Positions 16,026 through 25,058 of a stretch of DNA of 64,000 bases are shown piece after piece; positions within the stretch are counted from its first letter, which is position 1, and every line of letters begins with the position of its first letter. The DNA comes from Desulfurococcus sp. GTDB lineage: Archaea > Thermoproteota > Thermoprotei_A > Sulfolobales > Desulfurococcaceae. The stretch is taken from the NCBI GenBank assembly GCA_026626905.1, contig JAPNUX010000001.1:186001-250000 (forward strand). The letters are read 5' to 3'. Under the pieces are notes generated by a model, which searched no databases, had not been told where the DNA came from, and saw nothing but the letters and a program-made list of their open reading frames with translations. The position numbers and the translations under genes are program-made.

Positions 16026-17606
16026 TTAGACTTGTATAGGCATGTATCTCCTAGTAATGTACTCCGGGTTCTCTCTTAGTATCCTCATGGCTTTAGGCAG
16101 GTACTCCATTATTAAGTCTGGTGTCACGCCGTCCTCCCCGACATCCTCTGCTGCTAGGTCTCCTGCAAGCCCGTGGATGAGGACTCCTATTCTCGTAGCT
16201 AACCCTGGATCTCTCAATCCAGCACCGTAGACTCCTGCTATAGTCCCTGAGAGCACGTCTCCACTACCAGCCTTAGCCATCCCCGGGTTCCCAGTCATAT
16301 TTATGAATGCTCTTCCATCAGGGTAGCATATAATGCTGTGAGCTCCCTTGAAGACTATGTAAGAGTTAAGCTCCATGCATGCTCTTCTAACGTTTCTAAC
16401 AGGATCCTCCTGTATCTCGTTTAAGGGTTTCCCTGTGAGCCTTGAGAACTCAGCTGGGTGGGGTGTGAGTATGGTTGGATGCCTCCTGGATTTAATAATA
16501 TCTAGATTCCTGGAGACAGCTGTTAAGCCGTCGCCGTCGACTATAATAGGCCTGTCTACAGCTTCAACAAGCCTTCTTACCAGCTCCTGTGTCTCCTCGT
16601 TTAATGATACCCCGGGTCCCACCACGAGTATATCGATATCATGTTTCTCCACGGCTTCTAGTATCTTCTCCATGCTGGAGAATGCAATGGAGCCTTCACT
16701 CGTCTCCTCTAATGGAATATATACTACTCCAGGGGCCCTTGAGGCTATAGAAGGTATAATACTCTTAGGGGCTGCTAGCCTAGAGTACCCACCTCCCGTC
16801 TTAAGGAAGGATTGCGCAACGTAGTATGGAGCTCCATAGTAGTATCTGGCTCCAGCAACCGCTAAAAGCTTCCCGAAGAAGCCTTTATGCCCCCATCTAA
16901 CCCTCTCGGGCGGCTTAACAGGAGTGTTAAGCTCCACTCTAACTGATTCAATAAGGCTCCTCGGGTAGGATAATATTGAAACGTAGAGCTTGCCAGCGTA
17001 GTAGTATCCTGGGTAGAGCACGTTACCATACTTGAGTAATCCTAAAGCAACTGTTACAGTAGACTTGACTGCAACACCTTTAACTAAGCCGTTATCCCCG
17101 TTCACTCCAGACGGGATATCAACGCTTACAACTGGCTTTCCAGCCGAGTTTACCAGCTCGACCACCATTCTATGAATCCCTGAAACCTCCCCCTTCAAGC
17201 CTACCCCTATTAATCCTACAAGAATTACGTCGGCTCTACGAGTAGACTCTGCGAGCTCGTTGAGGTCTCCTGGTGACGTGATGTGTTTAACCGGTACTCC
17301 CAGCTTGACGAGTAGCTCGTGGTTGAATCGAGATGCCTCAGTCATCCTCTCAGGATCCCCTACCACGAAGACTTCAACCACACCTCCAGCTGCATGTAGT
17401 CTTCTAGCAGTAGCTAGAGCATCCCCGCCGTTATTCCCTGTCCCGGCTACAACTGTAAACCTCCTCCCTTCTACACCATACTCTCTTAGGATAACAGTGT
17501 AGATAGCACTAGCAGCCTCCTCCATCAAGAGGATACTGCTTAAACCGTAGTGGGATGCCTCACTGTCAATCCATCTTACTTCTTCAACACTACACACCTT
17601 CAACAT
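16026..17606 (-). CDS. nnr: Bifunctional NAD(P)HX epimerase / ADP-dependent dehydratase
   Basis: This metabolite-repair enzyme restores damaged hydrated NADH/NADPH. The N-terminal half (about 1-215) is the YjeF_N epimerase domain with Gly-Thr-Gly-Asn-Asn-Gly-Gly-Asp-Ala near residue 50 and Val-Asp-Ile-Pro-Ser-Gly-Val. The C-terminal half (about 230-520) is the carbohydrate-kinase-like dehydratase with Gly-Pro-Gly, Asp-Gly-Asp-Gly-Leu, 'Leu-Thr-Pro-His-Pro-Ala-Glu-Phe' and 'Ala-Gly-Ser-Gly-Asp-Val-Leu-Ser-Gly', all intact. ATG 17606 is chosen over the upstream start at 17642 because the protein then begins near the first conserved helix and a TATA element (17646-17654) lies at the right distance. 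Confidence 0.95.
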   Translation of the reverse strand: MLKVCSVEEVRWIDSEASHYGLSSILLMEEAASAIYTVILREYGVEGRRFTVVAGTGNNGGDALATARRLHAAGGVVEVFVVGDPERMTEASRFNHELLVKLGVPVKHITSPGDLNELAESTRRADVILVGLIGVGLKGEVSGIHRMVVELVNSAGKPVVSVDIPSGVNGDNGLVKGVAVKSTVTVALGLLKYGNVLYPGYYYAGKLYVSILSYPRSLIESVRVELNTPVKPPERVRWGHKGFFGKLLAVAGARYYYGAPYYVAQSFLKTGGGYSRLAAPKSIIPSIASRAPGVVYIPLEETSEGSIAFSSMEKILEAVEKHDIDILVVGPGVSLNEETQELVRRLVEAVDRPIIVDGDGLTAVSRNLDIIKSRRHPTILTPHPAEFSRLTGKPLNEIQEDPVRNVRRACMELNSYIVFKGAHSIICYPDGRAFINMTGNPGMAKAGSGDVLSGTIAGVYGAGLRDPGLATRIGVLIHGLAGDLAAEDVGEDGVTPDLIMEYLPKAMRILRENPEYITRRYMPIQV

Positions 17607-17645
17607 ATACACCACGGTGACAACTACTCTACGCGGGCTCAAAAG

Positions 17646-17654
17646 CTTAAATTA
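17646..17654. promoter_or_regulatory. Shared TATA element for nnr and the AIM24 gene
   Basis: CTTAAATTA reads as a TATA box on both strands. It lies about 40 nt from the nnr ATG (17606) on the minus strand and about 35 nt from the TTG at 17686 on the plus strand. Both distances fit short-leader transcripts. Confidence 0.4.
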
Positions 17655-17685
17655 CAGCGTTTCATACCACGATACGGTGGAAGAC

Positions 17686-18378
17686 TTGGAGTACAGGGTT
17701 GAGTATTCACCCGCGTACAGCGTTCTGAAAGTACTCCTCCAGCCGGGTGAATCAATAGTCGCCGAGCCAGGCTCCTACATGATGTATCGAGGCGATATTG
17801 AAGTCAAGACGAGCACGCTGGGTTTAACATCAGCTATAGCAAGGCTCCTAGCAGGAGGTGAATCACTATTCTTCAATACTATAACAGCTAGATCCCAGGC
17901 TGAGGTGTGGATAGCGCCCGAGACACCTGGAGATATAAAAGCTGTAAGAGTTGAAGGCGAGCTAATAGTGCAGGATACAAGCTAACTAGCGCATGCAGGC
18001 AGCCTAGAAGTTAGTGTAGCATGGAGAGGACTTAAAGGAGTTCTAGCTGAAGGAGAACTCTTCTGGCTCAAGCTTACCGGGCATGGAGTAGTCTTCATAA
18101 ACTCCTACGGTGCTATAGAAGAAGTCACGCTTAAACCAGGAGAGAAGGCTACAGTCGACAACTTCCACTTCGTAGCCATGGATCCATCACTTAAATGGAG
18201 AATTAAGACTTTCGGAGGCTTGAAGTCAACGATCCTCGGCGGGGAAGGCCTCGTCGTAGAGGTTGAAGGACCTGGGAGGCTGTGGGTTCAAACAAGAACT
18301 CTACCAGCATTCGCTGAAGCGCTACTAAGATTCCTCCCGCGGAGAAGTGGAGCTAGCCTCTCTATAAGAACACGATGA
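17686..18378 (+). pseudogene. AIM24-family protein interrupted by an in-frame TAA
   Basis: The frame encodes an AIM24 (TIGR00266/DUF124-like) protein of normal length, about 230 residues, except for a TAA at 17983-17985 (codon 100). Before it: 'Leu-Gln-Pro-Gly-Glu-Ser-Ile-Val-Ala-Glu-Pro-Gly' and the trimer-core strands. After it, without any frame change: 'Gly-Glu-Leu-Phe-Trp-Leu-Lys-Leu', 'Tyr-Gly-Ala-Ile-Glu-Glu-Val', 'Val-Asp-Asn-Phe-His-Phe-Val-Ala' and 'Gly-Gly-Glu-Gly-Leu-Val', all typical of the family. A Tyr codon (TAC/TAT) to TAA is the simplest origin, because an aromatic residue is usual just before this Leu-Ala. TTG 17686 is preferred over GTG 17617 because GGTGGA stands 4 nt upstream. 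This may be a real nonsense mutation, readthrough or a base-call error. Confidence 0.8.
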
Positions 18379-18494
18379 GCTTAAAATAGCAGACTGCGTT
18401 GAGAGCTCCGATAAGACCTCTATCCCATCAATCTTATTAATGGATGCATACTTAAGCTTAGTCTAGCTGGACAGTATTTTAGGGTGCAAGCGAG

Positions 18495-19445
18495 TTGGAG
18501 AAGCTCAGCCTTGATCAAGCTGTAGACAGAATTAACAGTGTTATTAGAGCTGTATCCAAGGTCTATGTTGGTAAAAGCGAGCTCGTCAAGCTCGCTGTTG
18601 CAACCCTCTTCTCAGGCGGGCACCTGCTGATCGAGGGGTACCCTGGGACTGGTAAAACTCTTCTAGCTAAGGCTCTCGCCAGAGCTATTGGTGGAGTCTA
18701 TAGGAGGGTACAAGGGCACCCTGATATTCTACCAAGTGATATTCTAGGCTTCCACATATACAGGCCTGGAGGAGAGAGAGTGCTTGTCCAGGGCCCTGTT
18801 TTCACTAATATCCTGCTTTTCGATGAGATCAATAGAACGCCGACTAGATCTCAGGCTGCACTACTAGAAGCTATGCAGGAGTACCATGTTACAATAGATG
18901 GCGTCACATACCAGCTACCGCGCCCCCTGCTGGTTATAGCAACTCAGGTTCCCGTTAAGCACGCTACCGGTGCATACCAGCTCATGGAGACGCTTGCAGA
19001 CAGGTTTGCTGTTGCTGCTCAAAGCTACTATGGCTCGATGGAGGAGGAATTCGAGATAATTTCCAGGTCTGATGTCATACTTACCCTCCCGGTAGAGCAG
19101 GTCACAACACCCAGGGAGGTTGAGGAGACTGCGAGGGTTCTCCAAGAGCTAGTCCATGTGGAGAACCATGTTATGGACTACATGGTTAGACTTGTAAACT
19201 ATGTGAGAAGCCATCCTTCTGTTGCACTCGGCCCCTCGCATCGTGCTACTGTGAGCTTGCTGAGGATTAGTAGAGTGCTAGCCTTAATGAATGGTAGAGA
19301 CTATGTTATCCCAGATGATGTAAAATGGCTTCTACCCTACGTGATTGCACATAGAGTCTGGCTTAGAAGAGAGCATGAGATTGAAGGGGTTACAGTAGAC
19401 GCTATCATTAGGGAGGCCCTCGAGAATGTCCCGGTTCCAAAGTAG
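18495..19445 (+). CDS. MoxR-family AAA+ ATPase
   Basis: This cytoplasmic chaperone-like AAA+ ATPase is the lead gene of a nine-gene operon. Walker A is Gly-Tyr-Pro-Gly-Thr-Gly-Lys-Thr (about 48-55), Walker B is Leu-Leu-Phe-Asp-Glu-Ile-Asn-Arg (about 107-114), with 'Gln-Glu-Tyr-His-Val-Thr-Ile-Asp-Gly' and sensor 1 'Val-Ile-Ala-Thr-Gln-Val-Pro' following, the usual MoxR order. The lid domain (about 220-316) ends with 'Pro-Asp-Asp-Val-Lys' as in the family. MoxR proteins typically work with DUF58 and membrane proteins encoded beside them, as here. The start is TTG behind GGGTG; the end overlaps the next gene by 20 nt. Confidence 0.94.
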   Translation: MEKLSLDQAVDRINSVIRAVSKVYVGKSELVKLAVATLFSGGHLLIEGYPGTGKTLLAKALARAIGGVYRRVQGHPDILPSDILGFHIYRPGGERVLVQGPVFTNILLFDEINRTPTRSQAALLEAMQEYHVTIDGVTYQLPRPLLVIATQVPVKHATGAYQLMETLADRFAVAAQSYYGSMEEEFEIISRSDVILTLPVEQVTTPREVEETARVLQELVHVENHVMDYMVRLVNYVRSHPSVALGPSHRATVSLLRISRVLALMNGRDYVIPDDVKWLLPYVIAHRVWLRREHEIEGVTVDAIIREALENVPVPK

Positions 19446-20154
19446 CGTGGAGAGCGGGTTCCTGCTGCTCGGGCTCAGCGTTGTAGTTGTATCTGTAATA
19501 CTAGCACTCTATAGTACTAGCATTAGTGATACAGGGCTTCTAGGTATTGCTTTATCAACCGGTGTTGTCGGCGGGGTACTAGTAGTATTAGGGACGGCTC
19601 CTCGAGGAGAATCACTTGAAGCACTCTACTTCTACACTAGGATGATTGTATCAGGCTCTACAGTCGTGCTTGAAGACTTAGACCTACTCGACGCTAAGCT
19701 CTGCGCCATCGATAAAGGAAGCCATATTGCACTAGTATACAGTAAGATAGCGTGCACTGATACCGTTGACCCAGGTGTTGGCTTTGCATCTGGAGTCCCC
19801 TACTACGCTATACCAGTGAGTGTTCCCGTAGAGGTGCCGGCTGCCATAGGAGAGTCTAATGACGCCATTGAAGAGGCATTAAACGCAGTGCTAGTTGAAG
19901 AGCTAGGTTTATGCAGGAGTGTGAGAGTTGAAAGTGAAGGCGGCCTCCTCAGAATCCATGTTATTGGTGTTTCACCACTTCTTGCAGGCTACACAGGGTA
20001 CCCGGTTAATCCAGCTGTACTCATCCCGCTTGCAGTTCTAGCGAGGATCACAGGCTCTAGGATAGTAGAGCTCGTTGAGAAACAGGATTCACCGAGAAGT
20101 ACTGTTCTAACAGTGAGAGTCAGTGGTGGGTTAGAGCTTAAAGGGGAGGGTTAG
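19426..20154 (+). CDS. Membrane-anchored protein in MoxR operon, unknown
   Basis: Not recognised. Two N-terminal hydrophobic helices (about residues 10-30 and 37-57) are followed by a soluble domain of about 180 residues. The soluble part includes 'Ser-Thr-Val-Val-Leu-Glu-Asp-Leu-Asp-Leu' and the segment 'Ser-Pro-Leu-Leu-Ala-Gly-Tyr' near residue 187, followed by a helix. Many MoxR/DUF58 operons contain a two-helix protein of this size. It begins inside the moxR-like gene and ends 2 nt before the next start. Confidence 0.6.
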   Translation: MSRFQSSVESGFLLLGLSVVVVSVILALYSTSISDTGLLGIALSTGVVGGVLVVLGTAPRGESLEALYFYTRMIVSGSTVVLEDLDLLDAKLCAIDKGSHIALVYSKIACTDTVDPGVGFASGVPYYAIPVSVPVEVPAAIGESNDAIEEALNAVLVEELGLCRSVRVESEGGLLRIHVIGVSPLLAGYTGYPVNPAVLIPLAVLARITGSRIVELVEKQDSPRSTVLTVRVSGGLELKGEG

Positions 20155-20156
20155 GC

Positions 20157-20411
20157 GTGGCGGGCCGTCTCGACTTATTCCTCCTGCTTTACACAGGGCT
20201 AGTGGAGCTAGGCGGGCTCTGGCTATACCTTCTAGGTGAGAAGAGGGCTACAACATACCTAGCAGTCAACATCCTCGTCTACCTGCTTTTATACTCGATT
20301 CTCAAGCCTATCCCCTCCACGCTGGCACGGGGTCGATTACTCACGATTATACTCTTCACTGTTTTCATGGCTATTGTAGCCTACAGGGTCTACGAGGTGC
20401 TTTCACCTTGA
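20157..20411 (+). CDS. Small three-helix membrane protein
   Basis: 84 residues, with three apparent hydrophobic helices (about 7-25, 31-47 and 60-80) and short basic loops. No family recognised. It starts with GTG behind a strong GGGGAGGG site, and its TGA overlaps the TTG start of the next gene. This makes it a genuine member of the operon rather than a chance frame. Confidence 0.6.
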   Translation: MAGRLDLFLLLYTGLVELGGLWLYLLGEKRATTYLAVNILVYLLLYSILKPIPSTLARGRLLTIILFTVFMAIVAYRVYEVLSP

Positions 20412-22189
20412 GGCAGCGTAGAGCCCTGCTCCTCTTAGTTTCTCTAACTCTAGTTGCTGCCGTGTCGCCAGGCGCTCTGGCTGCTAACAGCGAGGTTGAC
20501 TGCCTCTACCATCTTGCAGTTCTCGAGAAGACGCTTAACTATGCTACGGGGCTGGATCCTCAGGGTTCAATTATAGCCTGGTATATGGCTAACGCTACTA
20601 TGCCTCAGCTTCAATTCTACAGGGATACATGGACTACAATACTAGGCTACTATGATGTCGTAGGTGAGGTTGCGAGTCCAGTTGGAGTACTCAATGCTTC
20701 AAGCCTCTACTATAAGATCGCTGGTGTCGTCCAGGGTTTAACATCTATAAGAGGGTATGCGGAGACCCTGGCTTCATGCTCACGCGACCGTAGCTCGGCT
20801 AGCAAGCTCATCGAGAGAATAAACTTGGAGCTGGAGAGCATGGAGAGCAAGCTCAGCGGGATCCTGGAGATTCTAACTGAGGTATACAGTGGTGTAATAG
20901 AAGTCGGTGTATCCCCTCCTAGAGACTACTACGAGCCTGGCGAGAAGGTATACGTGGAGCTGAGAGCCGCAGGTGGAAACTACACTCCAAGGTTTCTCAG
21001 CGTGTATACCTGGCCTTCACTAATACTCGTAGAGAGATCCATCTTCAGTAGCATAGAGAATAGAGTGCTACTAGAGATACCTTCAGCTAAAGAGCTCTAC
21101 GAGAAAGGGCTTACCAGGGATGTGAGGAGCGGGGTGCTTAAGCTCGTGTTAACAGTAGAATTGGATGCCGCCGGGAGAACAGTAAGAGTCTCCAGGATAC
21201 TCGAGGCTAGATACTACACGCCGGAGATTACATTAAACGCTTCAGTAATTGATGCTGCAAGAGGTCTACTCAGAGTTCAAGTAGCATCGGATCAAGAGTA
21301 TACTGGACTCCTCGAGATTAACGGGGAGCGAGTAGCTAACATAACACTTAAACCCGGATTAAACGAGCTAGAGGTGAGTATAGAGAGGCCTCTAAACCAG
21401 GTGGTTACATTAAGGCTCTGCGTGGAGGCTACTGCAAAAACTCTACCTGCATGCACTAGTGTCTCGCTCGGCTTTAACCAGGTACCTATACCTAGAATAA
21501 GCCTACAGGTAGATTCACCCGTATTCACACTACTCGGCTCTCTAGGGTTTACTCTCGTAAACGAGGAGGATAAGCCAGTTAACGTGACAGTTTATGCAGG
21601 AGACCTAGTACTGTTTAACGGCCTGTTAGCCGGCTCCACCACGCTGAGCATGCATGCAGGCTACCTGCCTTTCAACACAGTAGTGATTAGAGTTGTAGTC
21701 GAGGCTTACACAGCGAGAACACCAGTTCTGGAGAAGAACATCATTGTAGTTAATACAATGTCACTGGCAGCTGCAGCCTCCACAATACTGGTCTCAGGAA
21801 TCCTGCTTCGTAGACGCGTGGCGGACGTGATGCAGGGAGCTCTTACAGTTTTAACCCGGGTGAAGAGGAAGACGAGCAGGCTTAGGCCCACGGGACTCAA
21901 AGAGTATCAGGGTATACTGAAACCCTATGCTCTAGGATTAGGCTCGAGGATAGCTAGGCTCTACTATGATGTTGTTGCAAAACTAGGAGCCCGTCTACCC
22001 TACCCGCCTGAAACACTAAGAGAGCACTACTCAAGTGCTGTTTCCCCAGCTATCTCTAGAAGCCTGGTTAAAGAGATCGTTGAGAGACTCATGTACTTAG
22101 CTGAACGCGACATGTACTCAACGAGGAAGCCCAGCCTCCCTGAAGCCGAGAAGCTCTACCGAGGTGTAGTTAATGCGCGGAGGAAGTAG
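20408..22189 (+). CDS. Large secreted/anchored protein with DUF4129-like C-terminus
   Basis: 593 residues. A cleavable-looking signal helix (about 3-25) precedes a helical, probably coiled-coil segment (about 120-165) and a long beta-rich ectodomain with many Asn-x-Ser/Thr sequons. A membrane helix (about 448-468) then leads to a cytoplasmic tail of about 120 residues. The tail contains 'Leu-Pro-Tyr-Pro-Pro-Glu-Thr-Leu-Arg-Glu-His-Tyr' and 'Tyr-Leu-Ala-Glu-Arg-Asp-Met-Tyr'. These resemble the Thr-Pro-Arg-Glu and Tyr-Glu-Arg-x-x-Tyr elements of DUF4129, a domain common in MoxR/DUF58 operons. The likely role is the outward-facing component of this membrane system; the ligand is unknown. Confidence 0.6.
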   Translation: MRQRRALLLLVSLTLVAAVSPGALAANSEVDCLYHLAVLEKTLNYATGLDPQGSIIAWYMANATMPQLQFYRDTWTTILGYYDVVGEVASPVGVLNASSLYYKIAGVVQGLTSIRGYAETLASCSRDRSSASKLIERINLELESMESKLSGILEILTEVYSGVIEVGVSPPRDYYEPGEKVYVELRAAGGNYTPRFLSVYTWPSLILVERSIFSSIENRVLLEIPSAKELYEKGLTRDVRSGVLKLVLTVELDAAGRTVRVSRILEARYYTPEITLNASVIDAARGLLRVQVASDQEYTGLLEINGERVANITLKPGLNELEVSIERPLNQVVTLRLCVEATAKTLPACTSVSLGFNQVPIPRISLQVDSPVFTLLGSLGFTLVNEEDKPVNVTVYAGDLVLFNGLLAGSTTLSMHAGYLPFNTVVIRVVVEAYTARTPVLEKNIIVVNTMSLAAAASTILVSGILLRRRVADVMQGALTVLTRVKRKTSRLRPTGLKEYQGILKPYALGLGSRIARLYYDVVAKLGARLPYPPETLREHYSSAVSPAISRSLVKEIVERLMYLAERDMYSTRKPSLPEAEKLYRGVVNARRK

Positions 22190-23018
22190 TCCTGTAATCC
22201 TCGTAACACTACTGCTAGCATTGACTACAGGGATAGTATTGCTAACTGTAATCCCGTCGAGCAAACCCTACAGCATATACAATACAGGTGGAAACGGGTA
22301 CTCGAAGCTAGCTTCACTAGAGAACACTAGATGGGTCTCGAGTCTACTCCAGCTTAGTGGAGTAGATGCAGAAGGGTCAATTCTCATTGTGAGTCGAATG
22401 AGGGCTTTAACCGAAGGAGAGGTTAGCGAGCTACAAGCATACGCTGCGAGAGGTGGCATAGTTCTAGCCTATGGATCAAGAGAGATGCTTGCTAGTCTCA
22501 TCGAGCACCTAGGCTTGAATATCGTGTTGGGAGGCAGCGTGTACGACCCTATCTTCAATGCAGGCGACAAGAGCCTAGTACTAGCTAACTCAACTCTGTG
22601 TAAAGCTACCCTCGTTCTCCCCGAGCCTGCAGTATTCGAGGTGGCCCGTGAGAGTAGAGTAGAGGTGGCTGCGTGGAGTAGCCCTCTCTCATACGTGGAT
22701 TCCAATGGCAACAGCTTCTATGACCTAGATGAGCCTATTCAACCTTCTCCGCTGGGTGTTAGAATCCCGGTTGGCGAAGGCTCCATCATAGTGTTCTCGA
22801 CGCCGTGGCTTCTCGCCAACAGTGTACTGGAATATAACACTGGATTCCTTAATTGTATTTCAGCAGGGAGATACATCGTAATTGATGAGAGCGAGGTTTT
22901 CAGAGACCCTGTTGAATACTTGAGGAGCATGCTGCGGGGGAGTTCTTTCTCCCCCCTCTATGTAGTGGCTATGGTGGTTATTCTAGCATTGATACTGTAC
23001 TACTTGTACGAGAGGTGA
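22173..23018 (+). CDS. DUF4350-like membrane protein
   Basis: 281 residues with an N-terminal helix (about 7-27) and a C-terminal helix (about 258-277). The domain between them contains 'Ser-Ile-Leu-Ile-Val-Ser-Arg', 'Tyr-Ala-Ala-Arg-Gly-Gly-Ile-Val-Leu-Ala-Tyr-Gly', 'Gly-Glu-Gly-Ser-Ile-Ile-Val-Phe-Ser' and 'Asn-Ser-Val-Leu-Glu-Tyr-Asn'. This is the DUF4350 (GATase1-like) pattern seen in MoxR operons: a flavodoxin-like fold that has lost catalytic residues. The extracytoplasmic location of this domain is inferred from the two flanking helices. It overlaps its neighbours by 17 nt upstream and is 4 nt from the DUF58 gene. Confidence 0.75.
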   Translation: MRGGSSPVILVTLLLALTTGIVLLTVIPSSKPYSIYNTGGNGYSKLASLENTRWVSSLLQLSGVDAEGSILIVSRMRALTEGEVSELQAYAARGGIVLAYGSREMLASLIEHLGLNIVLGGSVYDPIFNAGDKSLVLANSTLCKATLVLPEPAVFEVARESRVEVAAWSSPLSYVDSNGNSFYDLDEPIQPSPLGVRIPVGEGSIIVFSTPWLLANSVLEYNTGFLNCISAGRYIVIDESEVFRDPVEYLRSMLRGSSFSPLYVVAMVVILALILYYLYER

Positions 23019-23022
23019 AGCC

Positions 23023-24567
23023 TTGAGGAGGCTGCTTGTACTAGCTGCTGAAGCTCTCGGAGTACTACTGGTGGTGTTTTCAAGCAGAGACTACACTCTA
23101 GCTGTATCTCTGCTAGCCGTAATGATGCTAGCGTTACCCGGTTCTACTCACCTAGTCTATATTTCAGCATACGCGTATACTCTACTAGCGATTATACTTG
23201 AAGGTAGCTTGACTATCCAAGTAGCATCTATTACTGTACTGCTACTAGGCTACTTGTACTACTTTAAGCTGTATACAAGAGAGGATTTTCCACGTAAGAT
23301 TCTAGTGTCGCTTCTAGCCTTCACGCCACTCTACTTGCTTAACCTGAGGTCGCTTATAGCACCAGTTGTAATCCTGCTGGCTACGCTGGCAGCCTCTGTG
23401 AGAGAGGGTTTAAGGCTGAGTCATTCAAGTGTAAAGGTGAGTACTTCTGAGAGCATTGTGCGTCTAGGTGGAGGGCTAGCACTGAATACCCGTGTAGAGT
23501 GTAAAGGCCGCTTCAAGTACAGTATTATCCTAGATGGCAGGACTGCCAGCTCAGGTATTAGAGACAGCAGCTTCGAGGAGACACGTATCATTAAAGCAGG
23601 TATTCTAGGCCACCATAAGCTTAGAGTAGAAGTCAGGCTCAGCGATCTCAGAGGGCTTGCATCAATCACTCACGGACCCTACACCATAGACTACACTGTG
23701 GTACCCGGGGTCGCTGAGATCCTGGAGAGAGCTGAAGCCGTGCTTAAACGCTACTCCACGTATCTTAAATCACCGAGTGTTTACAGAGTAGTATTAGCTG
23801 CAAGTAGTGCTAGAGGTATCTCTAGTGGAGCACAGAGTGGAGGAATTAGCGGGGGGATGACGACAAAGGATTCAGCTGGGAGGATCCTAGAGGCTGTTCT
23901 ACTAGTTCCTAGAAGGCTTGTTGAAAGCATTGAGAGCGCGGTTAAAGCCTACCGAGGCGAGTACATTGGCCTGCGAGACTATCAGCCGGGTGACCCTCCT
24001 CACCTCATATACTGGAAGAGGTCTATGGTGCGCGAGGATGTAGAGAAGCTCTACGTTAAACAGTACTCTAGGAGCAGTGAAGAAGAGGGGGCTGGGGGTG
24101 GAGGCGAGGTCACTGTTATCTCTGATCTAACATCTGTGAGCCCTATGGAACTAGACCTCCTACTCCAGGCAACATACAGTATACTCCTCTCTCATGCAGG
24201 TATCCGTGGAGACGCCTACCTCTACGTTAAAACCCCTAGGAGCGGCGCTTTCCTCTTTAAGGGTAAGGTGATAGATGTAATTCTAGGATTAAACACTCTA
24301 CTCGTCGAGGAGGATGTCACACCACTCTACTCGTATGATACGTGGGAGAGAGTGAGAGGAATACCACTCGGCGAGTCAAAGGGCTTCATCAGAGGGCTTG
24401 AAGAATACTATGAAGCCTACGCTAACGCTTTAATTAATGTCATCGAGCGAGCAGGCGTTAGGAAGAAGAGCGTATTCCACCTAGTGCACTCTAATGCTCT
24501 CAGCTTAAAGTACTCGATTCTATCCAGTATACTAGCTGAGAGAGGTTATATTGTTGCAAGAGTTTAA
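23023..24567 (+). CDS. DUF58-domain membrane protein
   Basis: 514 residues: four to five N-terminal membrane helices (about 1-125), an extended beta region, then a DUF58 domain with 'Gly-Leu-Arg-Asp-Tyr-Gln-Pro-Gly-Asp-Pro-Pro' near residue 313 and 'Ile-Tyr-Trp-Lys-Arg-Ser' just after it. This is the diagnostic motif of DUF58 proteins, which are MoxR partners with a VWA-like fold. 'Val-Ile-Ser-Asp-Leu-Thr-Ser' near 365 may be a degenerate MIDAS-type site. It is a probable client or effector of the MoxR ATPase at the head of the operon. TTG start. Confidence 0.88.
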   Translation: MRRLLVLAAEALGVLLVVFSSRDYTLAVSLLAVMMLALPGSTHLVYISAYAYTLLAIILEGSLTIQVASITVLLLGYLYYFKLYTREDFPRKILVSLLAFTPLYLLNLRSLIAPVVILLATLAASVREGLRLSHSSVKVSTSESIVRLGGGLALNTRVECKGRFKYSIILDGRTASSGIRDSSFEETRIIKAGILGHHKLRVEVRLSDLRGLASITHGPYTIDYTVVPGVAEILERAEAVLKRYSTYLKSPSVYRVVLAASSARGISSGAQSGGISGGMTTKDSAGRILEAVLLVPRRLVESIESAVKAYRGEYIGLRDYQPGDPPHLIYWKRSMVREDVEKLYVKQYSRSSEEEGAGGGGEVTVISDLTSVSPMELDLLLQATYSILLSHAGIRGDAYLYVKTPRSGAFLFKGKVIDVILGLNTLLVEEDVTPLYSYDTWERVRGIPLGESKGFIRGLEEYYEAYANALINVIERAGVRKKSVFHLVHSNALSLKYSILSSILAERGYIVARV

Positions 24568-24631
24568 AATGAGTAGTAAGGTAGAGTTTTATTCCAGCTG
24601 TGCTGAAATAGTGAGATGTGTGGTGGGATAG

Positions 24632-25054
24632 TTGAATTTAACACCCTACCTTCTAGTGATACTACTGCTCTCACCATTAATACAGGTATCCCCCGCTTAC
24701 CAAGACCTCAGCACAGAGGTATTAGAGGGGAGGCTCGCCGACCTCCTAGCTAGAGCCGGCAGTCTAGAGGATAAAGGAGTTAATGTTAGTGGAGTCATAG
24801 CGCTCCTCGATAGAGCTGCAAAATACATTGATGCAGGCAGATACGAGGATGCTGAGAGACTCCTCTCTGAAGCGGAAGGAGTGCTAGCGGGTCTCGAAGA
24901 AGAGTCTAACACAGTGTACCTGGGGAATTTAATTGTAAAGGGGGTTGAAGCTGCTATTATAGCCTCCATACCTCTCGCAGTATACTTTCTGCTTCCCCGC
25001 TTCTACATTTACACTTGGTTTAAGCTTAAGAGGAGGTGGCTTGTGAGGCGGTAG
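24632..25054 (+). CDS. Small signal-peptide/TM protein with helical repeat
   Basis: 140 residues. A signal helix (about 3-20), a charged helical region rich in Leu/Ala/Glu (about 28-92, probably coiled coil or helical hairpin), then a membrane helix (about 99-120) and a basic tail. Not assignable to a family. It follows the DUF58 gene by 64 nt and precedes the DUF1616-like pair by 4 nt, so it belongs to the same transcription unit. Confidence 0.6.
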   Translation: MNLTPYLLVILLLSPLIQVSPAYQDLSTEVLEGRLADLLARAGSLEDKGVNVSGVIALLDRAAKYIDAGRYEDAERLLSEAEGVLAGLEEESNTVYLGNLIVKGVEAAIIASIPLAVYFLLPRFYIYTWFKLKRRWLVRR

Positions 25055-25058
25055 CTCC

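Noticed and set aside
16375-16824. 149-codon frame on the + strand
   Set aside because: Antisense to nnr, whose conserved motifs are beyond doubt.
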